From the NCBI RefSeq assembly GCF_004364645.1, contig NZ_SOAW01000002.1, positions 551,823 through 615,822 of the forward strand: a stretch of 64,000 nucleotides of DNA. Direction: 5' to 3'. The stretch is from Naumannella halotolerans (GTDB taxonomy: Bacteria > Actinomycetota > Actinomycetes > Propionibacteriales > Propionibacteriaceae). A program made the translations under genes and the position numbers. The notes beneath the pieces are model-generated. The model saw only the letters and a program-made list of their open reading frames with translations. It did no database searches and was not told the origin of the DNA. Below are positions 17,001 to 24,257 of the stretch, in pieces (positions within the stretch are counted from its first letter, which is position 1; every line of letters starts with the position of its first letter).

Positions 17001-17449
17001 GAACCCGAGATGTTCACGTCACCGTCCAACTTTTGCACCGTGCCCTGTAGCTCTCCGAACCTCCAGACGGAGAACTCGTTGCCGTCGGTGTACATCAAGT
17101 TGGGCAGCGCAGAGAGCTTGGCCCATTGATTCTTGTCGTGTTTGTCCGTGAACCTACGTGGGTCGGCACCCTTTCCGGGGGCCTTGAGCTCAACGAACCC
17201 GACCAAGACGCCCGACAGAGTGACCGCGAAGTCAGGTCGCACCTGCAACTCGGAGAGCGCCGATTCGCCCACCAGCACGAGTGCATCCGTGTCCTGACCG
17301 CCCAGACCCGTCAGAGCCCGAAGATAGTTCTCGATCGGACCGCGCAGCTGATCCTCGGCTTGACCGGACACCGCAGGAGAGAGCAGCTTAGCCTTCGCCG
17401 CTTTCCCGTACTCCGCCGTCGCCGTCTGCAGATTGGTAGGAGGCGCCAC
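14087..17449 (-). CDS. Type IIG/ISP-like restriction-modification enzyme (single chain nuclease, N6-adenine methylase, specificity)
   Basis: A 1120-residue protein. Residues about 71-88 (RPDFAV...GFVELKAPGKG) give a PD-(D/E)XK nuclease core. Residues 320-500 are an N6-adenine methyltransferase: YYTPVEVVSEM, motif I DPALGTGTYLLEVL, motif IV VLGNPPYKERS. Near 880-935, AYVAGIVSHPAYATKFSDDL and VPVVADADLFNEAVELGRRV match the C-terminal specificity region of Type ISP enzymes. No SF2 helicase block is present, which separates it from full ISP enzymes such as LlaBIII and suggests a Type IIG architecture. Start is GTG 17449. It should both methylate and cut one recognition sequence; the site cannot be predicted. 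Confidence 0.85.
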   Translation of the reverse strand: MAPPTNLQTATAEYGKAAKAKLLSPAVSGQAEDQLRGPIENYLRALTGLGGQDTDALVLVGESALSELQVRPDFAVTLSGVLVGFVELKAPGKGADPRRFTDKHDKNQWAKLSALPNLMYTDGNEFSVWRFGELQGTVQKLDGDVNISGSKLEAPTGLPGLVADFLTWSPQPPARPSQLAHTAARLCRLLRDEVTEQLTAKNSDLLGLAYDWRQLLFPDASDEEFADSYAQAVTFGLLMARVRNIDLTDGVAAAATKLAAEKYTLVGTALRILTEGQLAHDALQTSVATLTRTLSVVDWPKLSKGNPEAWLYFYEEFLAEYDPELRKKTGSYYTPVEVVSEMTRLVDEALVSRLNISGGLADPGVKVLDPALGTGTYLLEVLRRIAEHVSDEQGPGAVPGALADTVSRIIGFELQMGPYAVAQLRLLAELNELHAPDSALSGLRTYVTNTLDDPLVEVTKLGNWYEPIAQSRRDANEVKAKEPVMVVLGNPPYKERSKGQGGFVEQGGVSRPAPLRRFIPDPQVGVGAHVKHLYNPYVYFWRWATDKVFDQPLEDGGIDDGRGIVCFITVAGFLGGPGFSQMRAYLRERADAVYIIDCSPEGHQPPHSTRIFQGVQQPICITLAVRDGSTGDGPATVYYRSLQSGPRKEKFVELKSISLDAADADSGWELAGTSPYDPFWPAAAAEWSSYPSLEDLFLYDGSGTMLGRTWPVAPDRQTLTDRWNAFTGAPQGRKPELLQEHADRTVNTELSDGLPGYPAPANSIGSETGPVPQPVRYGYRSLDRQWIIPDKRLINRPNPTLWRVYGDSQVYLTAFTRNSPGNVAASFSAHIPDLDHYQGSFGGRVWPMWRDAAGTIANTTPNLLTALSDRLSQSVQGPDVMAYVAGIVSHPAYATKFSDDLESPGIRVPVVADADLFNEAVELGRRVIWLHSYGTRFVSAEAGRPPGSPRLPADRAPKVLAEYPIPADAEGMPDEITFDPDHHRLYIGAGQIGPVVPEVWNYSVGNREIIQQWFSYRRRDRHRPAMGARRNSPLSDLQVDHWLPEYTTDLIDLLHVLTLLTEVHTEQAELLDAIIARSNFVTVTDLTVAGVLPVSADIRKKAGKPTTGAEVPSDPDTLFG

Positions 17450-17577
17450 GAAGCGAGCATAACTGAGGGTGCCGACAGGCCCGCCGTCAAGAGTCTCGTG
17501 TGTCTGTCTCTCCCATGGGAACTGATCCCGGTCGCTCGCGCGCGAGGGGCGTCATGACTGGACAGAGCTTCTGAGGA

Positions 17578-17620
17578 TGCGTTACCTCCGGAACTCTCAA
17601 AGCGATTAGAAGGTAACGCA
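17578..17620. promoter_or_regulatory. 10-bp inverted repeat upstream of the restriction enzyme
   Basis: TGCGTTACCT (17578-17587) is mirrored exactly by AGGTAACGCA (17611-17620) with 23 bases between. It sits 130 bases upstream of the restriction enzyme start and just past the HTH gene. It could act as a transcription terminator hairpin for the rep/HTH unit or as a regulator site for the restriction gene. Confidence 0.5.
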
Positions 17621-17644
17621 CTTCCGCGAGCCCCTCGGTGTCTG

Positions 17645-17660
17645 TTGATCAATTGATCAA
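17645..17660. repeat. 16-bp perfect palindrome TTGATCAATTGATCAA
   Basis: An AT-rich, fully symmetric site that overlaps the end of the HTH gene and contains two TGATCA palindromes. It is unusual in this GC-rich DNA. It could be an operator for the adjacent HTH protein or part of a terminator. Confidence 0.6.
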
Positions 17661-17845
17661 TCCACCCGCTGTATCACGAGTTGTTTGAGTCGGTCCACCT
17701 CGTCCTCGGAGATGATCATCTGGCCGCCCGGTGTGTGCACGACGCGGGCAACGTTGATGCTGATCCAGCGGTAGAGAGTGGGCTTGCTGACTCCGATCTC
17801 CTGTGCTGCTCGGGGAATCGGCAGGTATCCGGTCCGTTCACTCAT
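17657..17845 (-). CDS. Small helix-turn-helix protein (excisionase/MerR-like)
   Basis: A 62-residue protein starting at ATG 17845, marked by a strong AAGGAGAT ribosome site. It is one winged-helix domain: YLPIPRAAQEIGVSKPTLYR, then WISINVARVVHTPGGQMIIS, then EDEVDRLKQLV. This is the size and fold of excisionases and small plasmid regulators. It is in the same frame as the upstream replication gene, which has no stop before it, so the same segment may also be made as the C-terminus of a long Rep fusion. Likely regulator of replication or excision of the island. Confidence 0.75.
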   Translation of the reverse strand: MSERTGYLPIPRAAQEIGVSKPTLYRWISINVARVVHTPGGQMIISEDEVDRLKQLVIQRVD

Positions 17846-19564
17846 TGGTATCTCCTTCGTTTGGCGGGCCGCGGGTGTCATTGATCGTGAATCGAGAGCT
17901 TCGGACGGCGGTCCGGATCGCGTGGCCGTTGATCGAAGGGGAGCCTTGCGCCCGATCGGACTGCCGGAGAATGCCGAGCTGCAGGACGCCTCATTGACTG
18001 AGATCACTCGTTTTCCATTTTTCGCGCGATGGGTAGGTATACCAGGGGGACGACCAGCATTTGGGGTATGAAGTGAGCCATGGGGCTTCCTAGGAGCCCG
18101 AGGATTCTGGCTCCTGACCTCGCTCTGGCAGGTACCGGTGTCGTCGTGGCCGAGCTGATCATCCTCGGCGGCGGCACGGGTGAGCCAGCGGTGGATCGTG
18201 GACACGCACTTGCCGGTCCGGTCAGCGATCTGCTGAAGTGTCATGCCTTGAGCGCGGCACATGACGGCATCTGCGATCAGGGTGTTCCGGGCGACCTGCT
18301 TCGATGTCGGGCTGGAGATGGATGCTTCCCGGAGCCTGGCGCGGACCGATGATTCAGATCGGCACACTCGTGCTGATATCTCGGCTCGCGTCGCACCGTC
18401 CTCCGCCATGGCTCGGATCCTCGCAGCGGTCAGTTCGGCTTCCGCCGACTGGGTCTGCCGGCCTCGTGTGAGCCCTCGCAGGCGGACCTCCGCTGCACTG
18501 GGCTGGGCGGATCGGGTGAGGCCACCCCGTCTCCGCTCCTCGTCCGTGTATGACGCACCGATGCTGCCCGCAGCGAACCGTCGGTGTCGCTCTATCCATT
18601 GTTCTGAGCTGCACCGTCTCGTGACCGAACGTGCGATGCCGTACACCTCCACCAGGCTGAGGGGTCCCCGGGAGTCGACGGCCTTGAGGGCCGCGTTGTC
18701 CTTGAGGAGGGACTGGGCCACAGCGGTCTCCTGAACCGTCCGGCCTGCTGCAGCCTGATCCATGAACCTCCGGATCGCGGCCCGGAACAGTGAGCTGTTG
18801 CGCTTGACCTGCCCCGGTGTGGGGTGAGTGAGCCACTCGATGCCTTCGATCACGGCGACGGGATGTTCGTGGCGCGGAGGCTGGCGGTCTGTGGCGGGCA
18901 CTGGTGCCGGGGATCCGGACGCTTTGGTGCCGTGACGGCCGGGGCCAGGCACTGGGACGCCGGCCTCCTCGCAGGCTTCGGCAAGCTGAGTGAGAGTGAC
19001 CTTGGCTGTGTGGAGGTAGCGGGTGTAGTAGTCAGGGCCGCGATGAAACGGATTGCGCATCAAGCAGTCGGTGTATCCAGGGTCGCAGTGCAGGACCGTG
19101 CGCATGGTGTCGACGACACGACGGAAGAAGCCGCTCTGTCTCGGCTCATCCTTACGGACAGGCTGACGGAGCAGCCAGGTCGCGTGATATCTGCCGATGT
19201 CGCCACATACGCGAACCGAGAGGAGGTTCGGGGGGATCGGAAACTCTTCGAGCAGGCCGGCCATCATTGGCTCGTCGCACTCGACCGTTATGAACGCAGC
19301 AAACTTGGGCCCGTTCAGCCGCAACCAGGGGAACTGTGAGATGGCCTCGATGGCGCCGGGCTGCCGTCGGACGCGGATCTCCCGCTCGCCAGACTTGCTC
19401 ACAGTGGCTGTGCCCACCATCATCGGCGCGGAGCCCGGACTGTAATGCTGGAGGACCGCGAGAAGTTCGTCGTCACTGATCCTCAGGTCTGGATCCGGGT
19501 GCAGCGGGTCAGGCCAGAGGATCTCGTCCGGGTCAGGGGGAACATCTCGTGTCCACTCCGCCAT
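17657..19564 (-). CDS. Replication initiation protein (Rep), read in frame into the HTH gene
   Basis: Frame from ATG 19564, 635 codons. Residues about 65-200 resemble actinobacterial plasmid replicases of the primase-like type: FAAFITVECDEPMMAGLLEE, a PPNLLSVR strand, GRYHATWLLRQPV, and the diagnostic DPGYTDCLMRNPFHRGPDYY. A primase C-terminal-like helical region follows, with two HTH segments (TRAEISARVCRSESSVRARL; TLQQIADRTGKCVSTIHRWL). After about residue 440 the sequence becomes low-quality in composition, as if non-coding, yet stays open for 130 codons and runs into the 62-aa HTH gene. The natural Rep end may have been lost. It suggests that the element can replicate after excision. Confidence 0.7.
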   Translation of the reverse strand: MAEWTRDVPPDPDEILWPDPLHPDPDLRISDDELLAVLQHYSPGSAPMMVGTATVSKSGEREIRVRRQPGAIEAISQFPWLRLNGPKFAAFITVECDEPMMAGLLEEFPIPPNLLSVRVCGDIGRYHATWLLRQPVRKDEPRQSGFFRRVVDTMRTVLHCDPGYTDCLMRNPFHRGPDYYTRYLHTAKVTLTQLAEACEEAGVPVPGPGRHGTKASGSPAPVPATDRQPPRHEHPVAVIEGIEWLTHPTPGQVKRNSSLFRAAIRRFMDQAAAGRTVQETAVAQSLLKDNAALKAVDSRGPLSLVEVYGIARSVTRRCSSEQWIERHRRFAAGSIGASYTDEERRRGGLTRSAQPSAAEVRLRGLTRGRQTQSAEAELTAARIRAMAEDGATRAEISARVCRSESSVRARLREASISSPTSKQVARNTLIADAVMCRAQGMTLQQIADRTGKCVSTIHRWLTRAAAEDDQLGHDDTGTCQSEVRSQNPRAPRKPHGSLHTPNAGRPPGIPTHRAKNGKRVISVNEASCSSAFSGSPIGRKAPLRSTATRSGPPSEALDSRSMTPAARQTKEIPMSERTGYLPIPRAAQEIGVSKPTLYRWISINVARVVHTPGGQMIISEDEVDRLKQLVIQRVD

Positions 19565-19578
19565 CGCGACGGCTCTGA

Positions 19579-19601
19579 CCTGGCACGATGCCTGGCACGA
19601 T
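19579..19601. repeat. Tandem 12-bp repeat upstream of rep (iteron-like)
   Basis: CCTGGCACGAT occurs twice (19579-19589 and 19591-19601) with a 12-base period, just upstream of the Rep start. A partial inverted match (ATCCTCCGTGCC) follows. The position fits an iteron or autoregulatory operator, but two copies are few. Confidence 0.4.
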
Positions 19602-19683
19602 CCTCCGTGCCGGGAGCGGTCCTAGACCACGGATCGGTGCGTCCGATTCCAGCAATTCCGCCAGTTCTCAGTCAGGCGTTGAA

Positions 19684-19727
19684 TTCCCAAGCTGAGAATG
19701 CGGGTTCGATTCCCGTCATCCGCTCCA
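19684..19727 (+). repeat. attachment site copy 2 (junction of the two integrated segments)
   Basis: An exact 44-base copy of the tRNA-Gly 3' end, without the 5' half, so it is not a tRNA gene. It marks the far end of segment 1 and the start of segment 2. Confidence 0.92.
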
Positions 19728-20232
19728 GATCCTCTCCCCTAGTCAGAGTCACTTTCACCGCTCAGCTTCTTCGTCCGGCCGGCTTGCTGATGTACGACCG
19801 ATGTACGACCGCCCTCATCTGGCGGGGCTGACGGCTTCATCGAGTCGGTATCGGTATCTGGTGAGGGCGCGCCGTCAACAGCTAGTTGACCGTCCGCGGT
19901 CGTGACCGGCACCTGAGGTCGATGGTCGTCCGATCGCTCATGTCGCTGCTGAGGCCGGAATTGCCCGCTCCACTGTGACCAAATGGGTGCAGCGCTATCG
20001 CCTGGACGGTCCCGAAGCGTTGGTTGATCGGTCCAGTGCCCCACACAGGCGCCCGTCGCGGCTTGCGGTCGAGGTGATCGAGCTGATCGATGCCTGGCGA
20101 CGCGATCACAAGTGGTCGGCCCGCAGGATCACGGCCGAACTCGCCGACCAGGGCCACCACCACAGTGTCCGCACGATCGACCGGTGGCTGAAGCGCCCCA
20201 GGTTTGATGCCGCATCCTTTTGAGTTGGAAGG

Positions 20233-20553
20233 ATGTATGTCATGCCGAAGAAGATCGATCCCGCCCTCCGTGACCGGGCGGTGCGGCTGGTGCGTGAGCA
20301 CCGGTCGGAGTATCCGTCGTTGACGGCCGCGTCAGCGGCCGTTGCCCGCCAGGTCGGCGTCGGCCACGAGTCCGTGCGCCGGTGGGTGCTGCAAGCCGAT
20401 ATCGACGACGGCACCCGCGACGGGATCACCAGCGTCGAGCATGCCGAGATCAAGCGGCTCAAAGCCGAGAACAGTCGTCTGCGTGAGGATGTCGCGATCC
20501 TGCGCGCGGCGACGACTTTCTTCGCGGGGGAACTCGACCCCCGCAACCGTTGA
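20233..20553 (+). CDS. IS3-family transposase OrfA
   Basis: A 106-residue protein with the N-terminal HTH of IS3 OrfA (ALRDRAVRLVREHRSEYPSL, then VARQVGVGHESVRRWV) and a C-terminal leucine-zipper-like helix (EHAEIKRLKAENSRLREDVA). It normally binds the terminal repeats and joins with OrfB by a -1 frameshift to give the active transposase. Start ATG 20233 or ATG 20242; GGAAGG upstream fits the second somewhat better. Its TGA overlaps the OrfB ATG. Confidence 0.9.
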   Translation: MYVMPKKIDPALRDRAVRLVREHRSEYPSLTAASAAVARQVGVGHESVRRWVLQADIDDGTRDGITSVEHAEIKRLKAENSRLREDVAILRAATTFFAGELDPRNR

Positions 20554-21527
20554 TGCTGGGTTTCATCGACACGATGAGAGCGGAAGGTCACGCGGTCGAG
20601 TCGATCATCCGGGTCCTGCGTGAGCAGGGCGTGAAGATCGCCGCGCGCACCTATCGAGCCCACCGGCAAGGCGTCGTCGCAGCGCGGACGATCACGGACG
20701 CGCAAGTCCACGACGCGGTCCGAGCGGCCGCGTGGACGACTGTTGAGATCGCGGGCCGGCCGCTGAGGAAGCTGACGCCGGAGGGCCTTTACGGGCGACG
20801 AAAGATGACCGCGCTGATCCGGCGCACCACGATCCCGGGCGCGTCGCGAGGCGCGGTCGACCGGGCCATGCGCGCCCTCGGCCTGTCGGGAATCCGCCGC
20901 GACAAAGGCATCCGCACCACGATCCCCGCCAAAGACGGGATCCGTGCCGGCGACCTGCTGAACCGCGACTTCACCGCGCCGCGCCCGGATCACACCTGGG
21001 TGATGGACTTCACCTACTGCCGCACCTGGGCCGGATGGGTCTACGTCGCGTTCATCGTCGACGTCTACTCGCAACGCATCGTCGCCTGGCATGCGCAGAC
21101 CACCAAGCACGTCGAGCTGGTCATGATCCCGCTGCGCATGGCGCTCTGGGAACGAGCGCGTGACGGGCACCCGGTCCAGCCGAAGCAGCTGCGGGCACAT
21201 TCGGACGCCGGGTCTCAATACGTCTCGCTGGCCTACACCGACAAGCTCGCGCTCGACGGCATCGCACCCTCGATCGGGTCCGTCGGCGACGCGTTCGACA
21301 ACGCCCTCATGGAGACCATCAACGGGCTCTACAAAGCCGAGTGCATCCGCACGACGGTGTTCCACGACGGACCGTATCGGACGATCGCGGACGTCGAGTT
21401 CGCGACCGCCGGCTGGGTCGACTGGTACAACACTCGTAGGCTTCACTCGAGCCTCGGCTACGTCCCACCCGCCGAGTTCGAGCACGCCCACTACGCAGCC
21501 CTCACCCGAGAGCCGCAACCCGCATAG
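20553..21527 (+). CDS. IS3-family transposase OrfB (DDE integrase domain)
   Basis: About 324 residues. N-terminal HTH_21-type region (SIIRVLREQGVKIAARTYRA), then an rve integrase core with the DDE triad: D in HTWVMDFTYCRTW, D in RAHSDAGSQYVS and E in NALMETINGLYKAECI. The C-terminal part has WVDWYNTRRLHSSLGYVPP, a typical IS3 ending. ATG 20553 overlaps the orfA stop; a TTG at 20550 is in frame and a programmed frameshift is also possible. Confidence 0.92.
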   Translation: MLGFIDTMRAEGHAVESIIRVLREQGVKIAARTYRAHRQGVVAARTITDAQVHDAVRAAAWTTVEIAGRPLRKLTPEGLYGRRKMTALIRRTTIPGASRGAVDRAMRALGLSGIRRDKGIRTTIPAKDGIRAGDLLNRDFTAPRPDHTWVMDFTYCRTWAGWVYVAFIVDVYSQRIVAWHAQTTKHVELVMIPLRMALWERARDGHPVQPKQLRAHSDAGSQYVSLAYTDKLALDGIAPSIGSVGDAFDNALMETINGLYKAECIRTTVFHDGPYRTIADVEFATAGWVDWYNTRRLHSSLGYVPPAEFEHAHYAALTREPQPA

Positions 21528-22471
21528 GAGCGGCAAGAAACCTGGGTCGCTTCAGGCTGGCCCGGCTCGGGATCTCACGGCGCCGAGACCTCGACCCGAT
21601 CGGGGAGAACAACCGCGAACCGCAGAAGATCACCGCACGGTTCCCTGGGCACATGATCCACCTGGACGTGAAGAAGGTCGGCACGATCCCCGACGGGGGC
21701 GGCTGGCGAATCCACGGCCGCGGCAGCACCCGGGCACTAGCCGGCAAACGCGCCCACAAACAGCGGGTCGGCTACACCTATCTCCATACCGCGATCGACG
21801 GCTACTCCCGCCTGGCCTACACCGAAGCCCTGGACAACGAGACCGCCACAACCAGGATCGGCTTCTTCTGCCGCGCTCGGGCGTTCTTCACCGCCCATGG
21901 CATCACCCGACTGGTCCGAGTAGTGACCGACAACGGCGCGAACTACCGCGCCAGAACCTTCGTTCGGACCGTGACCGCCCACGCGGCGCGACACCAACGG
22001 ACCGGCCCCTACACGCCCAGACACAACGGGAAAGTCGAGCGCTACCAGCGCCTCCTGACCGAGGAATGCCTCTACGCCCACGCCTTCGAATCCGAGACCG
22101 AACGACGCCAAGCGATCAGCACCTGGGTCCACCACTACAACTACCATCGACCCCACACCGCCTGCGCCGATCAGCCCCCGGCCACCCGAGTCCACACACA
22201 TGTCACCAACGTCATGCCCTCATACACCAGGGCGGACAGTGCTGAAGCTAAGGCGGTAATGAGGACAGGATCCAACTTAACCTCCAGTGTCGGGGTTGCC
22301 TGCTCTTGGCGCCAGCGGATCGATCCGCGTCGGGATTCCACCAGCGTACGGGGCCGACACCACGCTCGTGTACGGCGACGTGCACGAGATCGGTCAAGAA
22401 GCAAGCAGGATCGGCAATAGGTAACCAGCGTGACCACAGGGATCAGCTGACCCGAATCGCGCTGAATCGCC

Positions 22472-22515
22472 TTCCCAAGCTGAGCATGCGGGTTCGATTC
22501 CCGTCATCCGCTCCA
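22472..22515 (+). repeat. attachment site copy 3 (one mismatch)
   Basis: A 44-base copy of the tRNA-Gly 3' end with a single A-to-C change in the GAGAATG part (GAGCATG). It marks the outermost end of the island. The change shows that it is older or derived from a different donor than copies 1 and 2. Confidence 0.9.
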
Positions 22516-22618
22516 CACCGTCCCCGACCAGAGGAACTTGAGCGTTCTCCGGTCCGCCTCACTTGGTGATCTGAGCGGCCAACTGCACCGCAGACACTGG
22601 CAAGTTTACTGGAGTGCG

Positions 22619-23157
22619 TCACATTACGGTTGGCCTGTACGGCCCGGAGGGGGCTCGGAGCGGGCCGAATCGCTTCGCAGCCACCGCAAGCCCGAATGAG
22701 TTCCTGACTGGGTCTGGCAGTTTGTCGAGGACCTCGTTCGTGTAAGTCAGTGTGGGTTTCAAGTTGACATTCTTCCCATGAAGGTTGATAGCGTCCTGTA
22801 GCTCAGGAGCGATGCTTTCAAGCTGCCGGTACAGCCACTTGCCTTCGCGTACCGCCAGTCCCGTGGGCTTGATTGTCGAGCGTGCGAAATCAGCTCGTTG
22901 AATTGCCCACATCAACTGGAAGGCTGCGTCAACGAAGTGGTTGTGCTCATCCTGGGTAAGCACCCTCGTTCGAACCCTTGCGCGTTGCCGATCGTATGTC
23001 GTGCGGATACTGCCTGGGCATCAATGAGAGCGTTCAACGCCTGAGCCGCCTGGGTGTTGCGTTTCGTACGGTAGTTGGACACGCTAGTCGAAACAGCGGC
23101 AATGGCAGATGCAACTGATGTGAGTAAGGCGAGAAATGAGAAAAGCACCGGGTCCAT
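22619..23157 (-). pseudogene. Hypothetical membrane-anchored protein, probably frameshifted
   Basis: Two frames seem to belong together. The first (ATG 23157) encodes an N-terminal membrane helix (LFSFLALLTSVASAIAAVST) and NTQAAQALNALIDAQAVSAR. The second carries RVRTRVLTQDEHNHFVDAAF, then QLMWAIQRADFARSTIKPTG. A one-base shift near 22975-22995 would join them into a protein of about 175 residues with an N-terminal anchor and a helical cytoplasmic part. No family recognised. It lies just beyond att copy 3, in a region lower in GC than the chromosome, so it may be a further island remnant. Confidence 0.5.
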
Positions 23158-23381
23158 TAGTGCTCCAACATCAGGGGGCGGGGTATCAGTCTGAACACTT
23201 CCAGCTGCCTTGTAAAGGGTTATTCGGAAAGTTGCCTGTGCTCTACTTCAAACAGTCTGAACCCATCGCATCGGACCCTGTCAGGGCAGTTCCTCAAGAC
23301 TCCATCTTGCCGACTGAAAGAGGGAGGCGGGCTGGTTCGATACCCGCTACCGATTCGCTCGAATCGGTCATCGGTGGTCCG

Positions 23382-24257
23382 TTACCATCCCCCGAGCAAT
23401 GACCACATATGCCGCCGCGCCTCAGTCAGGTCGACCGGGTGCCCGGCAAGTCGCGTCAACAGGTCCTCCAAGTCCCAGGTGCTGAGCCTGGCGTACCGCG
23501 CGGAGTAGATGCCGACCCGGCGAATGCCGAAGTGGTCGGAACGGTCGAACAGGGCGTAGCCGATGAGCTGGTGGAGGTCGGAGGCAGGCAGCTTGTCCCG
23601 GCGATCACCGGTGCGCCGATCGACGTCACCGAGTCGGGTCTTGATGTCGAGCAGCAGATCACCGCAGATCAGGTCGGCATCGGCCGCGCAGAACTGAGAC
23701 CCCTCGAACTCCGGGCCGAGGACCACCTGATCATGATCAACTTTCGGCAGCAGTGCCGCACTCGCCAGCTCGAGCATCTCGACACTTTGGCGTACCCCGT
23801 CGGCCGGGGCCAGTGACAACAGGGCATCCACGCTGAACCCGGACATCCCGAGCCGGGTCAGTGCCGAATCGGGACGCGGGCCGGCCCGGTAGACCTCGGT
23901 GCACAACGCCAGTGCCCAGCATGCCCGGGCGAGCAGCGGCCGGTCCCCGGACAGCGCCGCATCGGTGGCCACCAGCCCGACCTCGCGGATGACCATCCGG
24001 GCCGCAGTGGAGAAGGCGATCGCCGCGATCACCGGGAAGTCGTCCGGTTCGACCAGGTACCGCAGGGCGAAATCGACACCGGCACCGAGAGTCCCCGGGT
24101 TCGCGCTGCCCGCAGGTACGAGCAGTGGCCCGCTGTCGCGCAGATGCTCCGACTGCACCTGCCGCAAGCCGACCGCGAGCTCGGCGTCGAACCACTCGCG
24201 CAGAGGTGATCGCCGGTCCGCCAGGGCGCGGGTCAGGCTGGAGTACCGGTACGACAA
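23382..24257 (-). CDS. PD-(D/E)XK nuclease-like hypothetical protein
   Basis: About 291 residues. The C-terminal third carries the signature: CAADADLICGDLLLDIKTRL (D....LxDIKT), then LPASDLHQLIGYALFDRSDH (a Q-containing helix) and a beta-strand with RRVGIYSARYARL. The middle contains NPGTLGAGVDFALRYLVEPD. The first codon is TTG 24257, with GGAGGTGAT at about nine bases. Upstream, a different frame from ATG 24372 encodes a plausible N-terminus (SLTPSSDQLAAYWTERRNAP), so the true gene may begin there with a one-base shift in TTT at 24257-24259. Function unknown; it resembles housekeeping actinobacterial proteins rather than island cargo. Confidence 0.65.
   Translation of the reverse strand: MSYRYSSLTRALADRRSPLREWFDAELAVGLRQVQSEHLRDSGPLLVPAGSANPGTLGAGVDFALRYLVEPDDFPVIAAIAFSTAARMVIREVGLVATDAALSGDRPLLARACWALALCTEVYRAGPRPDSALTRLGMSGFSVDALLSLAPADGVRQSVEMLELASAALLPKVDHDQVVLGPEFEGSQFCAADADLICGDLLLDIKTRLGDVDRRTGDRRDKLPASDLHQLIGYALFDRSDHFGIRRVGIYSARYARLSTWDLEDLLTRLAGHPVDLTEARRHMWSLLGGW

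Larger units (their letters stand above)
3735..19727. mobile_element. tRNA-Gly integrative element, about 16 kb, with restriction and putative defence cargo
   Basis: The element is bounded by the 44-bp direct repeats at 3691-3734 and 19684-19727. At its left end are a tyrosine integrase and excisionase; at its right end are a plasmid-type replication protein and an HTH protein. The middle is accessory cargo: unknown genes, a serine recombinase with an ApeA-like HEPN gene and a membrane protein, and a Type IIG enzyme. Local AT-rich stretches (around 5030-5100, 8740-8880, 9930-9980, 18000-18060) contrast with the neighbouring chromosome. I see no FtsK/TraB-type transfer gene or relaxase, so it looks like an integrative element that is not self-transmissible or needs a helper. 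Confidence 0.88.
20189..21554 (+). mobile_element. IS3-family insertion sequence, 1366 bp, complete
   Basis: Ends TGAAGCGCCCCAGGTTT and AAACCTGGGTCGCTTCA are imperfect inverted repeats with the TG...CA termini usual for IS3 elements. The 3-bp target duplication GGC flanks it at 20186-20188 and 21555-21557. Inside are overlapping orfA and orfB. The element appears intact and so is probably a recent insertion in the IS481 gene. Confidence 0.9.
19924..22420 (+). pseudogene. IS481-type transposase, interrupted by an IS3-family element
   Basis: The N-terminal part (19924-20188) has the HTH GRPIAHVAAEAGIARSTVTK, then WVQRYRLDGPEALVDRSSAP. The C-terminal part (from 21555) has ARLGISRRRDLDPIGENNRE, the DDE core (HLDVKKVG, VVTDNGANYRA, RHNGKVERYQRLL) and a typical ending near 22235 (VHTHVTNVMPSYT). 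No stop occurs at that point and the frame stays open to 22420. Removing the IS3 element plus one copy of its 3-bp duplication rejoins the two parts exactly in frame (...DRWLARLGISRR...). No start codon is found upstream of 19924 before a stop, so the 5' end may also be lost. Confidence 0.85.
19728..22515. mobile_element. Second, degenerate tRNA-Gly segment filled with transposon sequence
   Basis: This segment is bounded by att copy 2 (19684-19727) and att copy 3 (22472-22515). It contains an IS481-type transposase split by an IS3-family element and no integrase. Either an older integrated element has decayed to this remnant, or a transposon entered a short att-flanked stretch. The segments outside the transposase (19728-19920 and 22246-22471) show no recognisable gene. 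Confidence 0.7.

Noticed and set aside
19684..19727. Second tRNA-Gly gene
   Set aside because: Only the 3' half is present; acceptor 5' strand and D-arm are missing, so it is an att copy. The same holds for 22472-22515.
20106..21536. Long minus-strand frame antisense to the IS3 transposase
   Set aside because: It is the high-GC mirror of orfA/orfB; the plus strand has clear DDE motifs.
23340..23375. tRNA-like T-arm (GGTTCGATACCCGC) as a further att copy
   Set aside because: The stem does not pair well and no second copy was found; probably chance.
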